Of a stretch of DNA of 64,000 nucleotides, positions 44,325 through 53,617 are shown in pieces. Made by a program: the position numbers and the translations under genes. Each line of letters starts with the position of its first letter. The first letter of the stretch is position 1. The stretch is from NCBI GenBank assembly GCA_002342065.1, contig DDPF01000012.1:186001-250000 (forward strand), written 5' to 3'. Source of the DNA: Bacteroidetes bacterium UBA2475 (GTDB lineage Bacteria > Bacteroidota > Bacteroidia > B-17B0 > Aurantibacillaceae). Under the pieces are notes generated by a model. That model had not been told where the DNA came from, made no database searches, and saw only the letters and a list, made by a program, of their open reading frames with translations.

Positions 44325-45692
44325 TTAAAGGTCGATCACTCTTCTCCTGCTTTTTCTTAACCAGGTTTGCACTAAGCCATCGGCATCCGGATAATAAATG
44401 CTACGCTTAATTAATCCTCCAACTTCTTCGGGCAAACTAAAATTATCAGAACTGTCAAAATAACCATAACCAACGTAATGCCCTTTCTCTACAAGCACTA
44501 TGGCGTTCTCATCTGCCCTCCTACCCTTTTCTATGATCATAAAATTGGGATGATGAAAACTATATTGCGTTAAAATTTCGGTAGCACGTTTATTATATTC
44601 TTCTATTTCTTCTTCACCGGCACAAATACCGTTACACTTTTTTATCTGGTGGTTAAAACAAAAACTTCCTTCGCTTGTTAAAGAGCAATATTGCAAACAC
44701 AACACCTTTTCTTCTATCCAGTTTTCCAATCTTTCGCGGGTAGAAGAGTAATTTGTAAATGCAACCAAAGAATTTTCAGATTCTTCATACGGCACAATTT
44801 TAAAACCTATAATGCCTTCTTTATTTTTAAACCAATCTATACTATGTGTAAATACATCTGCTTTGCTTTTACGGTTATAAAGTGGTTTATGTTTTTTTAT
44901 TTCTTCGGCCTCCAGTAATAATGCTATTAATTCGCTTCCCGTCTCTACAAAATCAACATTATAAAGATCGTTCAACATTTTTTTGCCTTTACGGTCTTCT
45001 GTGCCAAAATGACTTTGCGCGCGGTTATACATGTTCACACTTTTACCAATATATATAATGCCACCTTCTTTATTTAAAAAATAATATACACCGCAACTTT
45101 CAGGTAATTTATCTAAAATATATTTTTTTATATTATCAACGCGGCGCGTCATTATTTCAACAACACCTTTATTTCTGTATAAAGGATTGTTATTTTTTAA
45201 CTGTATTAATAGATCAAACAGTTGTGCTGTAGCAACAGCATCACCTTCTGCACGGTGGCGACCAAAGATCTCTATTCCCAAAGAAGCGCATAAATGACCA
45301 AGGCTATATGATATTCTTCCTGGAATTAATTTTCTGCTCAAGCGAACAGTGCACAAAGTTTCGCGTTGATATTTGTAACCGAGTGATGCAAATTCATCTT
45401 TGATAAAATTATAGTCAAAGCCAACGTTGTGCGCAACAAACACACAATTTTCTGTCATCTCAATTATTTTTTTGGCAACTTCATGAAATTTTGGAGCATC
45501 GCTTACCATATCGTTGGTGATACTTGTAAGGCTTGTGTAATAAGGCGAAATGTAACATTCAGGATTAATAAGCGTTGTAAATTTATCTACCACCACTAAA
45601 CCATCGTGTACAATAATACAGATCTCAGTGATCCTTCCTTTTAGGTAATTAAATTTTCCTCCGCAGGTCTCTATGTCAATAATTGCAAACAC
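44325..45692 (-). CDS. DnaQ-like exonuclease fused to GIY-YIG nuclease domain
   Basis: 455 residues. Residues 1-170 form a DEDD 3'-5' exonuclease like the epsilon subunit of DNA polymerase III (AIIDIETCGG, VAHNVGFDYNFI and the late HRAEGDAVAT). Residues about 195-275 form a UvrC/Cho-like GIY-YIG nuclease (CGVYYFLNKEGGIIYIGKSVNMYNRAQSHF). The C-terminal part (Cys-containing FCFNHQIKKCNGICAGEE) resembles the UvrC middle region. This fusion is known in several phyla; a role in DNA repair is expected, but the actual substrate is unproven. Confidence 0.92.
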   Translation of the reverse strand: MFAIIDIETCGGKFNYLKGRITEICIIVHDGLVVVDKFTTLINPECYISPYYTSLTSITNDMVSDAPKFHEVAKKIIEMTENCVFVAHNVGFDYNFIKDEFASLGYKYQRETLCTVRLSRKLIPGRISYSLGHLCASLGIEIFGRHRAEGDAVATAQLFDLLIQLKNNNPLYRNKGVVEIMTRRVDNIKKYILDKLPESCGVYYFLNKEGGIIYIGKSVNMYNRAQSHFGTEDRKGKKMLNDLYNVDFVETGSELIALLLEAEEIKKHKPLYNRKSKADVFTHSIDWFKNKEGIIGFKIVPYEESENSLVAFTNYSSTRERLENWIEEKVLCLQYCSLTSEGSFCFNHQIKKCNGICAGEEEIEEYNKRATEILTQYSFHHPNFMIIEKGRRADENAIVLVEKGHYVGYGYFDSSDNFSLPEEVGGLIKRSIYYPDADGLVQTWLRKSRRRVIDL

Positions 45693-45749
45693 GCTTCTAC
45701 AAAGTAACGGCTTTATTTGACGACAATAAAAAAATGCTACAAAATGTAG

Positions 45750-46505
45750 CTATTTATCAAGCCAAGCCTTAAACTCATTAACCCGCTCACGGCTCACAAT
45801 GCAGTCTTCATCATTTAAAGTAGATGAATTTATTTTTAGCCTGCTATTAAAATATGAACCAATTTTTTGAATACTGCTTATATTCACAATAACTTTACGG
45901 TTGATCCTAAAAAAAACATCGGGTGATATCAATGTTTCCAGGTTATCTAATGTGTAATCTATCACAAAACGTTTTCCATTTTCAGTAGCGATTAAGACCA
46001 TACCATCCTCGGAAATAAAATGCGAGATCTCTTCGGTTTTTATAGACGAAATGGAATCTCCCATTTTTACCATAAAACGATTTTTAAATTGTTTATTTAT
46101 GCTTTGATACGCGTTGGTAATGTTCTCTAGAATAACTGCTTGGTTTACATTGTTTAATTTTTTGTATTTATCAACCGCATTCCTCAGGTCTTCTATACCA
46201 ATTGGTTTTAAAAGATAATCTACACTGTTTATCTTAAAGGCTTTTATTGCATACTCGTTGTAAGCCGTAGTAAATATGACAGGCGTTTCAATAGATATTT
46301 TCGAAAAAATATCAAAACTTAAACCATCAGCCAAATGAATATCTACAAACAACAAGTCGGCTTTAAGCCCTTTGGTAAATTCTTCTATACTTTTTTTTAC
46401 TGAATCAAATGTGGCAATAATATCGATGGAGCTATCCACCTTTTTTAAAAGCATTGCTAAATGCTCGGCCGATAATTTTTCGTCTTCTATTATTATTGCT
46501 TTCAT
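45750..46505 (-). CDS. LytTR-family response regulator
   Basis: 251 residues. Receiver domain (phosphoacceptor Asp55 in LLFVDIHLADG, with acidic pair E8/D9 and the Lys in YLLKPIG near 102) followed by a LytTR DNA-binding domain (about 145-250; RFMVKMGDSISSIKTEEI, FFRINRKVIVNISSIQKI). Activates or represses genes on phosphorylation by the partner kinase. Its start overlaps the stop of the sensor kinase gene by 4 bp. Targets are not shown by the sequence; the dyads noted upstream of surface-protein genes are one untested possibility. Confidence 0.95.
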   Translation of the reverse strand: MKAIIIEDEKLSAEHLAMLLKKVDSSIDIIATFDSVKKSIEEFTKGLKADLLFVDIHLADGLSFDIFSKISIETPVIFTTAYNEYAIKAFKINSVDYLLKPIGIEDLRNAVDKYKKLNNVNQAVILENITNAYQSINKQFKNRFMVKMGDSISSIKTEEISHFISEDGMVLIATENGKRFVIDYTLDNLETLISPDVFFRINRKVIVNISSIQKIGSYFNSRLKINSSTLNDEDCIVSRERVNEFKAWLDK

Positions 46506-47521
46506 TTAGATCTTAATAATGGAATTTTTACTGTAAATACTTTATCAGTTGAAACAACCTCTATATTTTGTTCGGTAAAAAATCTGTAACGATCTTTTAT
46601 ATTCTGTAAACCTGTTTTAGAACTGATCTCTGTTGATTTTCGCAATTGCAGATTATTAGAGATCTCCAGCATATCATTTGAGATCTTTATCTGAACAGTT
46701 AAAGGTAGCTCATTCGAGATCTCGTTATGTTTAATGGCGTTTTCTATTAGCATTTGAAGTGATAATGGCGGCAACATTAAATGAGTTTTATCTTTCGGAA
46801 TATCAATATTAAAAATAATATTTTTATCAAAACGTATCTTTATTAAGTAGGTATATGATTGAATAAAAGTTAATTCAGTCTCAAGGGCAACTAATTCACT
46901 ATCTCGGTTATCCAGCAAATACCGATAAACTTTAGAAAGTTGGTTGATAAAATCTACCGCCTTATCCTGGTTGATATAAACCAAAGAGGATAATACACTT
47001 AAATTATTAAATAAAAAATGGGGATTTAGCTGGTTCTTTAAATTTTGCAATTGAGCTTGTAGATTTTCGGATTTATACTTTTCAATTTCAACTAACGACC
47101 TTTTCCAATTCAGAAAGAATTGAGAGCCTATTTCAATTGATAAAATAATAATTGTTATTAATACACCTAAGATCATTGCCGTAAACATAAATGCATCTTT
47201 AGTAGCCGGCGGAAGTGGGCATGCATATTTATTAAATGCCAACATAGACAAATAAATAACCACTGTACTATAAATGATACTTACAGGTAAATGAACTAAT
47301 ATGCGCTTTGCAGGATCCTTTTCCCACGGAAATTTATGATTCAGGAAATTGTCAATTCTCAAATTCCCTTCCCAAACAAAAATGGTAATGGCAATAGAAA
47401 TAAGAAAATCTATTACCCTGTTATGCACATGGGAACCGGCAATTTTCATAGAGTCTAATAGCAGGGAAATAATGACCCCAACTAATACCATAAACAAAAA
47501 CCTTATTTTATTTTTTCTCAT
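46502..47521 (-). CDS. LytS/YehU-type sensor histidine kinase
   Basis: 339 residues. Four hydrophobic helices in the first 135 residues, then the His_kinase motif NQLNPHFLFNNLSVLSSLVY with phosphoacceptor His168, and a C-terminal ATPase (MLPPLSLQMLIENAIKHN with the N box, and SKTGLQNIKDRYRFF). Partner of the LytTR regulator encoded next. No extracellular sensor domain is evident, so the signal may be within the membrane. Confidence 0.94.
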   Translation of the reverse strand: MRKNKIRFLFMVLVGVIISLLLDSMKIAGSHVHNRVIDFLISIAITIFVWEGNLRIDNFLNHKFPWEKDPAKRILVHLPVSIIYSTVVIYLSMLAFNKYACPLPPATKDAFMFTAMILGVLITIIILSIEIGSQFFLNWKRSLVEIEKYKSENLQAQLQNLKNQLNPHFLFNNLSVLSSLVYINQDKAVDFINQLSKVYRYLLDNRDSELVALETELTFIQSYTYLIKIRFDKNIIFNIDIPKDKTHLMLPPLSLQMLIENAIKHNEISNELPLTVQIKISNDMLEISNNLQLRKSTEISSKTGLQNIKDRYRFFTEQNIEVVSTDKVFTVKIPLLRSK

Positions 47522-47627
47522 TGCTTAAATGTAAGAATTTTTTTAGCTTTTCGCTCTTAGCATCTCGCGATTTCTTTTTTTCACTACGAATTTAATCAGG
47601 TGAAAAAGAAATAATATTTTAATTAAT

Positions 47628-48206
47628 TTACGCAGCATTTCTTCCAAGTGTTTCTATTTTTTCTATCCACTTTGTCCTGAACTCCATTTTTGACTTTCGG
47701 ATAGGGCCAATAGCTGTAACTTTTACTGGATCTATCCCACAAAACTCTAAAGTTCTTTTTTTAACCTGGTTTACTGAAGGTGAATTAAAAAAATAACGGT
47801 ATATCCAAATTGGTGTATCTGTTGTATAAATTATCCTCGCCGTCCTTCCTGCTAAAAGCTTATCCCATAAAACTCCTTTCTCTTTGTATTTAAAAGCAAA
47901 GCCAGGTAACAATGTAGTATCAAAAAAACCTTTTAATAAAGCAGGAACGGAACCCCACCAAACAGGATGCACAATAACAATGTGTTGAGCCCATTTTATT
48001 TTTTCTTGCGCAAATTGTATATCGGGTTCGTTTGGCCCTGATATGGAATAACCCATTTGCAAATTTAAATTAAACTCCAGTTCGTAAAGATTTAATAAAA
48101 TAACCTCATTGCCTGACGTTTTTGCACTTGTTTTATAGGCCTCGCATAAAGAATTACAAAAACTATCTTTTTTTGGATGCCCATTTATGATCAATATCTT
48201 TTTCAT
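47628..48206 (-). CDS. NAD(P)H dehydrogenase (quinone)-like flavoprotein
   Basis: 192 residues, flavodoxin-like fold. The phosphate-binding loop is INGHPKKDSFCNSL, and the flavin-binding segments are HIVIVHPVWWGSVPALLKGFFD (cited in family form) and GRTARIIYTTDTPIW. Related to MdaB/KefF/NQO1 enzymes that reduce quinones or nitro compounds with two electrons. It lies between the LytTR pair and the TonB receptor on the same strand, but gaps of 106 and 57 bp leave operon membership open. Confidence 0.9.
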   Translation of the reverse strand: MKKILIINGHPKKDSFCNSLCEAYKTSAKTSGNEVILLNLYELEFNLNLQMGYSISGPNEPDIQFAQEKIKWAQHIVIVHPVWWGSVPALLKGFFDTTLLPGFAFKYKEKGVLWDKLLAGRTARIIYTTDTPIWIYRYFFNSPSVNQVKKRTLEFCGIDPVKVTAIGPIRKSKMEFRTKWIEKIETLGRNAA

Positions 48207-48263
48207 TTAATTTTGCGTTAGCATTTATATCATTCCTTAAAAAACTAAGAGTCTTAGGATTAA

Positions 48264-50642
48264 TTAAAACTGAATTTTATAAACAAAGTTGGGAAACAAT
48301 CCAATTTGATAAGCGGTGTTTATATTGTTTGTAATAGAGTTATAACGTTGCGCAAACACATTTTTATTATTAGTTACGTTTTGAATATCGAAATAGATAG
48401 ACTGTGATAACTTAGATCTTTTACTATTAAAAGTAAAACCAGATTTAAAATCTAATCTAAAAAAATCTGGATTACGGGCACTATATGCAAAATCATCGCC
48501 CTTTAAAACCTCTTGCTTTACTAGTTTCGAAGCTTCTAAATCTATTGGTGTATAATGTCGGCCGCCGGCTTGTGTCATTTTTAAATCCACAGTAAATGTA
48601 TTACGTTTTGCTTTGCCTAATTTAAATTCTTTTCCAATTAAAACATTATATACGTACTTACCGTTAAATGCAGTATTATATTCCTTACCATTACTGCCTT
48701 TGTATTTACTTTCATATAGGCTACCGGTTATTAAACCATAATACCCTTTGCTAAAAAATTTCTCAATGGTTAATTCTAAACCGTAATTATCACCGGTTCC
48801 CTTATTAACCAAATTACTTTGATCGAAAGGATTAAAACTTGAACCTGAATTTAAAATAGAATAACTGCTTGCATAATTATTTACAGGAACATTAAACAAA
48901 TATTGATAATACACCTCGGTTTTTATACGCCAATTTTGTGCCGGTAAAAGATCGTAGCCTAAAACAAAATGCTGACTGCGTGTAAAATCTAAATTTTTAT
49001 TTGTTTGGTCGTACGTGCCATCTGTTTTTATTTGACGGTAAAAATACACATCAACCGCCTGCATTTGGCTGTGTAAGCCATAGCCAGCGCTTATTGTGTT
49101 TTTTTGATTGAGTTGATATTTTAAACCTAGGCGTGGTTCAGCGCTCCACGAATTATTTAAAGTTAAAAATTGAGAGTGAACGCCAATGTTTAAATTTAAC
49201 TTATCGGTAAAATTATACTTTGCATGCATGTAGCCTTGAAGCAAAGTGGTATTATCTTTAAAATCCCAAATTTGCAACCAGTCGGGCGAATAAGATCTAT
49301 CTCTGTAATCTAAATTTAAGTTGATCATTTCTCCGATCGCTCCAACTTTAAAAAATAACTTAGAGTTAATTTTAGAGTTAAAAGAAGTATTAACCGAATA
49401 ATTATAGCGGGTAGCTTTATTTTCTATAACGCGCTTTGGTTTTAAATCGGTTTTTGAAATTGAATCCTGATTAAAATCAGAAGCAGAGTAAGTAGCGCCT
49501 ATAACTGTATTAAAATACGACCTACTATTAACTCTTATAAAATGTTTTAATCCAATCAATGCAACGTCGCTTGTAAAATAAATATCGGCAGTTGGGTCGG
49601 CAAACAGATCGGTACTATCAATTTTATCGTGAGAAAAATCTATTTTACTTTTTGCTCCTAAACCAAATAAGGTAAACTTTCCTAATTTAGAAGTACCGCT
49701 ATTAAGTTTAAACGAAAGATCCTGATAAAAAGGTGTGGCAGTTGTACCAATATTTAAACCCAATGCTTGTGCAAAACCGGTAAACGAATAACGATAAGCA
49801 ATTAAATATGATGAACCTTTTTCTTTATTGATTGGGCCTTCTGTCATAGCCTCTAAGCCGGTTAAAGCGCCTAATTGAACAGTGTGTTCACGCTTATTGG
49901 CATTACCGTTTCTAAAACCAAGATCAAAAACACCGGCATTTGCATTACCATATTCTGAAGGGAAAGCAGAGGTAAAAAAATCTGAATTTTTTAAAACGTT
50001 TGTGTTAATAGCACTTACCGGACCACCTGTACTACCAACAGTTGAAAAATGATTTGGGTTAGGAATATTTAATCCTTCAATACGCCATAAAACGCCGCTG
50101 GGAGAATTCCCGCGAATAACAATATCGTTTCGTGAATCATCAGGTGAATTTACACCAGCAAAATTTGCAGCTAAACGCGCAGGGTCTGAACGTCCACCCG
50201 CATATCGGTTTACTTCTTCCATAGAAAATGAACGCCCGCTAACGCTTGTCATTTCATTATTGGTTTCATTTTTTTTAATTCCCGAAACTTCAACTTCACT
50301 TAATGCATTTATATTTTCTTCTAATCCAATATCTAACACAACTTCTTTACCGGAAGTAACAACTACATTTGGCATTACAATTTCTTTGTATCCTAAATAA
50401 GATATTTTTAGGTCATAGCGGCCGGGGCCAACTTCTGAAATTTTAAAACGGCCATCCATATCGGTAACAGTGCCCTTAATAGGTTCTGTTCCTATAATAA
50501 TTATGTTGGCACCAGGAATGGTGGACTGGGATTGTTTATCGATAACCGTTCCGCGAATAGTTTGACTTGGGCTCTGCGCCCGAGTTTCAAATACAATTGT
50601 AATTAAAAACATTAATAACAACAGGAGATAATTTTTTTTCAT
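48264..50642 (-). CDS. TonB-dependent receptor with carboxypeptidase-regulatory N-domain
   Basis: 792 residues. Signal peptide (MKKNYLLLLLMFLITIVFETRA), a carboxypeptidase-regulatory-like domain at about 25-110 (GTVIDKQSQSTIPGANIIIIG), a plug (about 115-240 with IVIRGNSPSGVLWRIEGLNIPNPNH), and a long beta-barrel ending in FPNFVYKIQF, a typical outer-membrane C-terminus with final Phe. Imports a ligand using TonB energy; the ligand cannot be told, and no SusD-like lipoprotein gene is adjacent. Promoter box TAGTTTTG at 50663-50670. Confidence 0.94.
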   Translation of the reverse strand: MKKNYLLLLLMFLITIVFETRAQSPSQTIRGTVIDKQSQSTIPGANIIIIGTEPIKGTVTDMDGRFKISEVGPGRYDLKISYLGYKEIVMPNVVVTSGKEVVLDIGLEENINALSEVEVSGIKKNETNNEMTSVSGRSFSMEEVNRYAGGRSDPARLAANFAGVNSPDDSRNDIVIRGNSPSGVLWRIEGLNIPNPNHFSTVGSTGGPVSAINTNVLKNSDFFTSAFPSEYGNANAGVFDLGFRNGNANKREHTVQLGALTGLEAMTEGPINKEKGSSYLIAYRYSFTGFAQALGLNIGTTATPFYQDLSFKLNSGTSKLGKFTLFGLGAKSKIDFSHDKIDSTDLFADPTADIYFTSDVALIGLKHFIRVNSRSYFNTVIGATYSASDFNQDSISKTDLKPKRVIENKATRYNYSVNTSFNSKINSKLFFKVGAIGEMINLNLDYRDRSYSPDWLQIWDFKDNTTLLQGYMHAKYNFTDKLNLNIGVHSQFLTLNNSWSAEPRLGLKYQLNQKNTISAGYGLHSQMQAVDVYFYRQIKTDGTYDQTNKNLDFTRSQHFVLGYDLLPAQNWRIKTEVYYQYLFNVPVNNYASSYSILNSGSSFNPFDQSNLVNKGTGDNYGLELTIEKFFSKGYYGLITGSLYESKYKGSNGKEYNTAFNGKYVYNVLIGKEFKLGKAKRNTFTVDLKMTQAGGRHYTPIDLEASKLVKQEVLKGDDFAYSARNPDFFRLDFKSGFTFNSKRSKLSQSIYFDIQNVTNNKNVFAQRYNSITNNINTAYQIGLFPNFVYKIQF

Positions 50643-50662
50643 TTTTCTTTAGTTTATGACGA

Positions 50663-50670
50663 CAAAACTA
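50663..50670 (-). promoter_or_regulatory. TAnnTTTG -7 box for the TonB receptor
   Basis: Minus strand TAGTTTTG is an exact match, 20 bp before the receptor ATG. Confidence 0.55.
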
Positions 50671-50788
50671 ATGAGTCTATTAATGAGGGTAAACCACAAA
50701 CCCGATGAACTGTTGAATTTGGTTGATGAATTGTAAGTAGCCAGTTTTCAGCGAATTAGACGAGCAAAAGCACATTATTATCTAAAAA

Positions 50789-50806
50789 ATACCCATCTGT
50801 GGGTAT
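50789..50806. promoter_or_regulatory. ATACCC-N6-GGGTAT dyad in divergent region
   Basis: 7-bp arms ATACCCA and TGGGTAT flank TCTG. It sits about midway between the divergent TonB receptor and SiaC-like genes (roughly 146 bp from each start). A promoter-like TACACTTG follows at 50829-50836 on the plus strand. Confidence 0.45.
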
Positions 50807-50934
50807 ATTCTTTTAAATTTAAAGTGCCTACACTTGAAAAAGCAATTCTAACCAAATATTTTAATATTTTTAGAGAAGATTTGACTAACAAGAAAAAGGC
50901 AAATACAAATTAGAAATATTAAAAAAATAAAAGA

Positions 50935-51312
50935 ATGGAAAATTTAATTATTGCATCAACATTAAAATCTCCCGGGGTAACTTTTAATACCAACGGCGAT
51001 CTTTTAATTGCAGGCAAATCAATTCCTGAAGATTCAAACAATTATTATAAACCTCTTTTTGCATGGTTGGAAGAATTTAAAAAAACATCGCCAACGGCAA
51101 TAAATCTTACACTTAAGCTGGAATATATGAATACATCAAGTGTTCGTATCATCTTAAAGTTCTTACAAAACCTGGTGGCAATGTCAAAAGAAAATGTTAA
51201 ACTTAAAATTACGTGGGTTTACGATTTTGATGATGATGATATTTGCGAACAGGGAGAAATTATCCAGGAAAGCATTAAATTCCCCATCGAAATGATAGAA
51301 CACAGAGCTTAA
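50935..51312 (+). CDS. SiaC-like regulatory phosphoprotein (DUF1987)
   Basis: 125 residues. Matches the DUF1987/SiaC family: PGVTFNTNGDLLIAGKSIPEDSNNYYKPLFAWL, and the phosphosite region LKLEYMNTSSVRIILKFLQNL near 63-83, where the Thr/Ser cluster corresponds to the phosphorylated Thr of Pseudomonas SiaC. There SiaC is phosphorylated by SiaB, dephosphorylated by SiaA (a PP2C phosphatase) and controls a diguanylate cyclase. The next gene encodes a PP2C phosphatase, but no kinase gene is adjacent. Downstream target unknown. Confidence 0.9.
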   Translation: MENLIIASTLKSPGVTFNTNGDLLIAGKSIPEDSNNYYKPLFAWLEEFKKTSPTAINLTLKLEYMNTSSVRIILKFLQNLVAMSKENVKLKITWVYDFDDDDICEQGEIIQESIKFPIEMIEHRA

Positions 51313-51361
51313 AAACTCAATTATCTGCCCTGGCCGTTAATTGAGTATTAAAATAATTTAT

Positions 51362-53521
51362 ATGAAATTAGTTTTATTACTCTTAATGGTTTGTTCTATT
51401 ACCCTGGCACAGGTTGATCAAAAAGAGGTCGACTCCCTAACCAAGATCGCCAACAGCAATGCATCCGATAGTATTCGCATCACTGCACTTTCCGACCTGA
51501 ACTGGATATTCGCGGTTTCTAATCCAAAAAGATCTAAAGAATACGCATTAAAAGAAATTCAAATTTCCGCAAACGCTTCGCCTTTATTAAAAGCACAAGC
51601 ATTTAATGATCTGGCAATTTCATTCTACAAATTAACCGTTATCGATTCTGCTTTATTCTATAATAAAAAGGCTTACGAAATAAGAAAAGTGAGTGGCCGT
51701 AAAGATCTTATGGCGTCATCTTTAAGCAAGATAGGTGTTATTTATACCGACCAGGGAAATTACCAACAAGCTTTAATTGCAAACTTAGAAGCATTAAATA
51801 TTTACGAGCAAAAAAAAGATGAGCAAAAATTATCACTCATCTATAATAATGTTGGGCAACTCTACGAAAAATTAAATCGCCAGGACAAACACGTTTATTA
51901 TATAGAAAAATCTTTGGAGCTTTGTAGAAAACTGGGGGATGAGTATGGAGAGGCAAATTGTTGTGCCAACCTGGCCGAATCTTATTTGAGAAAAGGCAAA
52001 ACACAAGCAGCCTTCCAGCTTATGGATAGAGTGGTTGATGTTTATGTAAAACATGGCGACTCTTTAAGTCTATCATCTGCTTACAACAATCTTGGCTATA
52101 TGAACCGGCTTATTGGAAATAAAAAAGAAGCAAAGGCTTGTTATTTAAAAGCCATTGTAATTTGTAAAAGAATAAATAATGTACAGAGTCTGCTTTTGTA
52201 CACACATAATTTAAGTTCAATTTATTGTGCCGAAAAAAATTACCTGGATGCCGAACGCACAAGTAAAGAAGTGTTGTCTTTAACAACGCCCGACAACGTT
52301 GCACAACTACTATTAACATACCGTTTACTGGCCACCATTTCGCCATATTTAAACAAACCCAACGAGGCGGAAAAATATCTTGATAGATATACAGAACTGA
52401 AAGATTCTATCTTTTCACAAGAGAACGCTAATTCAATGGCACGCCTTCAAACCTTGTTTGAAACAGAGAAACAAGATCTTACGATTCAAAATCTTGAAAA
52501 AGATAAAACATTACAGGCCACACAAATTAAAAAAAGAAATACAACTATTCTTGCCGTTACAATTGGCTTGGGTCTTTCAATATTATTGGTATTTGCTGTA
52601 TTTAGAAGTTATCGCTTAAAACAAAAGGCTAATGCTGTTATTACTGAACAAAAAGAAAAAGTAGAATCTCAACGTGACGAATTAAAACACAAGAACGAAT
52701 TAATTGAAGAGAAGAGTAAAGAAATTACCGATAGTATTAATTATGCCAAACGCATACAGGATGCAATTTTACCTTCTGTAGCAGATATTAAAAAACATTT
52801 TCCAAATAATTTTGTGTATTACCAACCAAAAGATATTGTAGCAGGTGATTTTTACTGGATGCACACTTCCGACGAATATGTTTTTATTGCCGCTGCCGAT
52901 TCAACAGGGCATGGCGTGCCGGGAGCTATGGTAAGTATTGTTTGTAGTAATGCATTAGACAAAGCAGTAAAAGATTTTGGCTTAACCAAACCAGGTGAAA
53001 TACTTGACAAAACCACCGACCTTGTAATTGAAGCTTTTGTAAAGAATGGCCAGATAACCACCGGAGAAATGGGGGAAGAAATAAAAGATGGTATGGACAT
53101 TTCGTTACTTTGTATTGACAAAAAAAATAAGAAAGTATTTTGGGCCGGCGCCAATAATCAGTTATGGTATGTTAGTCCGGAATTAGTCATCGCTCCTGCG
53201 CACGGCGTTTTTCGCGAAATGAAAGAAATAAAAGCAGACAAACAACCGGTTGGCAAGAACGAATACCGGAAGAATTTTGTCACGCATGAGATACCTTATG
53301 AACAAGGTACTATCTTTTATTTAATGACGGATGGTTACGCCGACCAGTTTGGCGGACCAAAGGGCAAAAAATTTAAATACAAACAACTCGAAGATATTTT
53401 AGTTGCCAATTGTGCTTTGGAACTTGAGAAACAAAAAGAAACACTCATTGCCGGCTTTAACGATTGGAAGTTAGGGCACGAACAGGTGGATGATGTAACC
53501 ATTCTTGGCATCAGGATCTGA
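51362..53521 (+). CDS. TPR membrane protein with SpoIIE/PP2C phosphatase domain
   Basis: About 719 residues. Signal peptide MKLVLLLLMVCSITLA, five to seven periplasmic TPRs (about 40-350; IGVIYTDQGNYQQALIANLEAL, YNNLGYMNRLIGNKKEAKACY), one transmembrane helix (about 396-416), a coiled coil (about 425-470), and a cytoplasmic PP2C domain with KDIVAGDFYWMH, ADSTGHGVPGAM, GMDISLLCID and MTDGYADQFGGPKG. Expected to dephosphorylate the SiaC-like protein encoded just upstream. I chose the ATG at 51362, which opens the signal peptide, over an in-frame TTG at 51341. The phosphatase domain closely resembles that of the HAMP protein at 27075. Terminator at 53530-53548. Confidence 0.92.
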   Translation: MKLVLLLLMVCSITLAQVDQKEVDSLTKIANSNASDSIRITALSDLNWIFAVSNPKRSKEYALKEIQISANASPLLKAQAFNDLAISFYKLTVIDSALFYNKKAYEIRKVSGRKDLMASSLSKIGVIYTDQGNYQQALIANLEALNIYEQKKDEQKLSLIYNNVGQLYEKLNRQDKHVYYIEKSLELCRKLGDEYGEANCCANLAESYLRKGKTQAAFQLMDRVVDVYVKHGDSLSLSSAYNNLGYMNRLIGNKKEAKACYLKAIVICKRINNVQSLLLYTHNLSSIYCAEKNYLDAERTSKEVLSLTTPDNVAQLLLTYRLLATISPYLNKPNEAEKYLDRYTELKDSIFSQENANSMARLQTLFETEKQDLTIQNLEKDKTLQATQIKKRNTTILAVTIGLGLSILLVFAVFRSYRLKQKANAVITEQKEKVESQRDELKHKNELIEEKSKEITDSINYAKRIQDAILPSVADIKKHFPNNFVYYQPKDIVAGDFYWMHTSDEYVFIAAADSTGHGVPGAMVSIVCSNALDKAVKDFGLTKPGEILDKTTDLVIEAFVKNGQITTGEMGEEIKDGMDISLLCIDKKNKKVFWAGANNQLWYVSPELVIAPAHGVFREMKEIKADKQPVGKNEYRKNFVTHEIPYEQGTIFYLMTDGYADQFGGPKGKKFKYKQLEDILVANCALELEKQKETLIAGFNDWKLGHEQVDDVTILGIRI

Positions 53522-53529
53522 CAAACATT

Positions 53530-53556
53530 ATCCCCCAAAACGGGGGATTATTTTTA
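53530..53556 (+). terminator. Terminator of the SiaC/PP2C operon
   Basis: ATCCCCC (53530-53536) pairs with GGGGGAT (53542-53548) with an AAAAC loop and T-rich downstream sequence (ATTTTTATT). Confidence 0.88.
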
Positions 53557-53617
53557 TTCGCCATTTAATTAATTTTAATACACCAAAACAATAGGTATTA
53601 ATCTTAATAACAGATCC

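Noticed and set aside
45750..47521. LytTR pair as the regulator of the ATACCC-GGGTAT dyads
   Set aside because: LytTR sites are usually direct repeats of a different pattern and nothing in the sequence links them; kept only as a testable idea.
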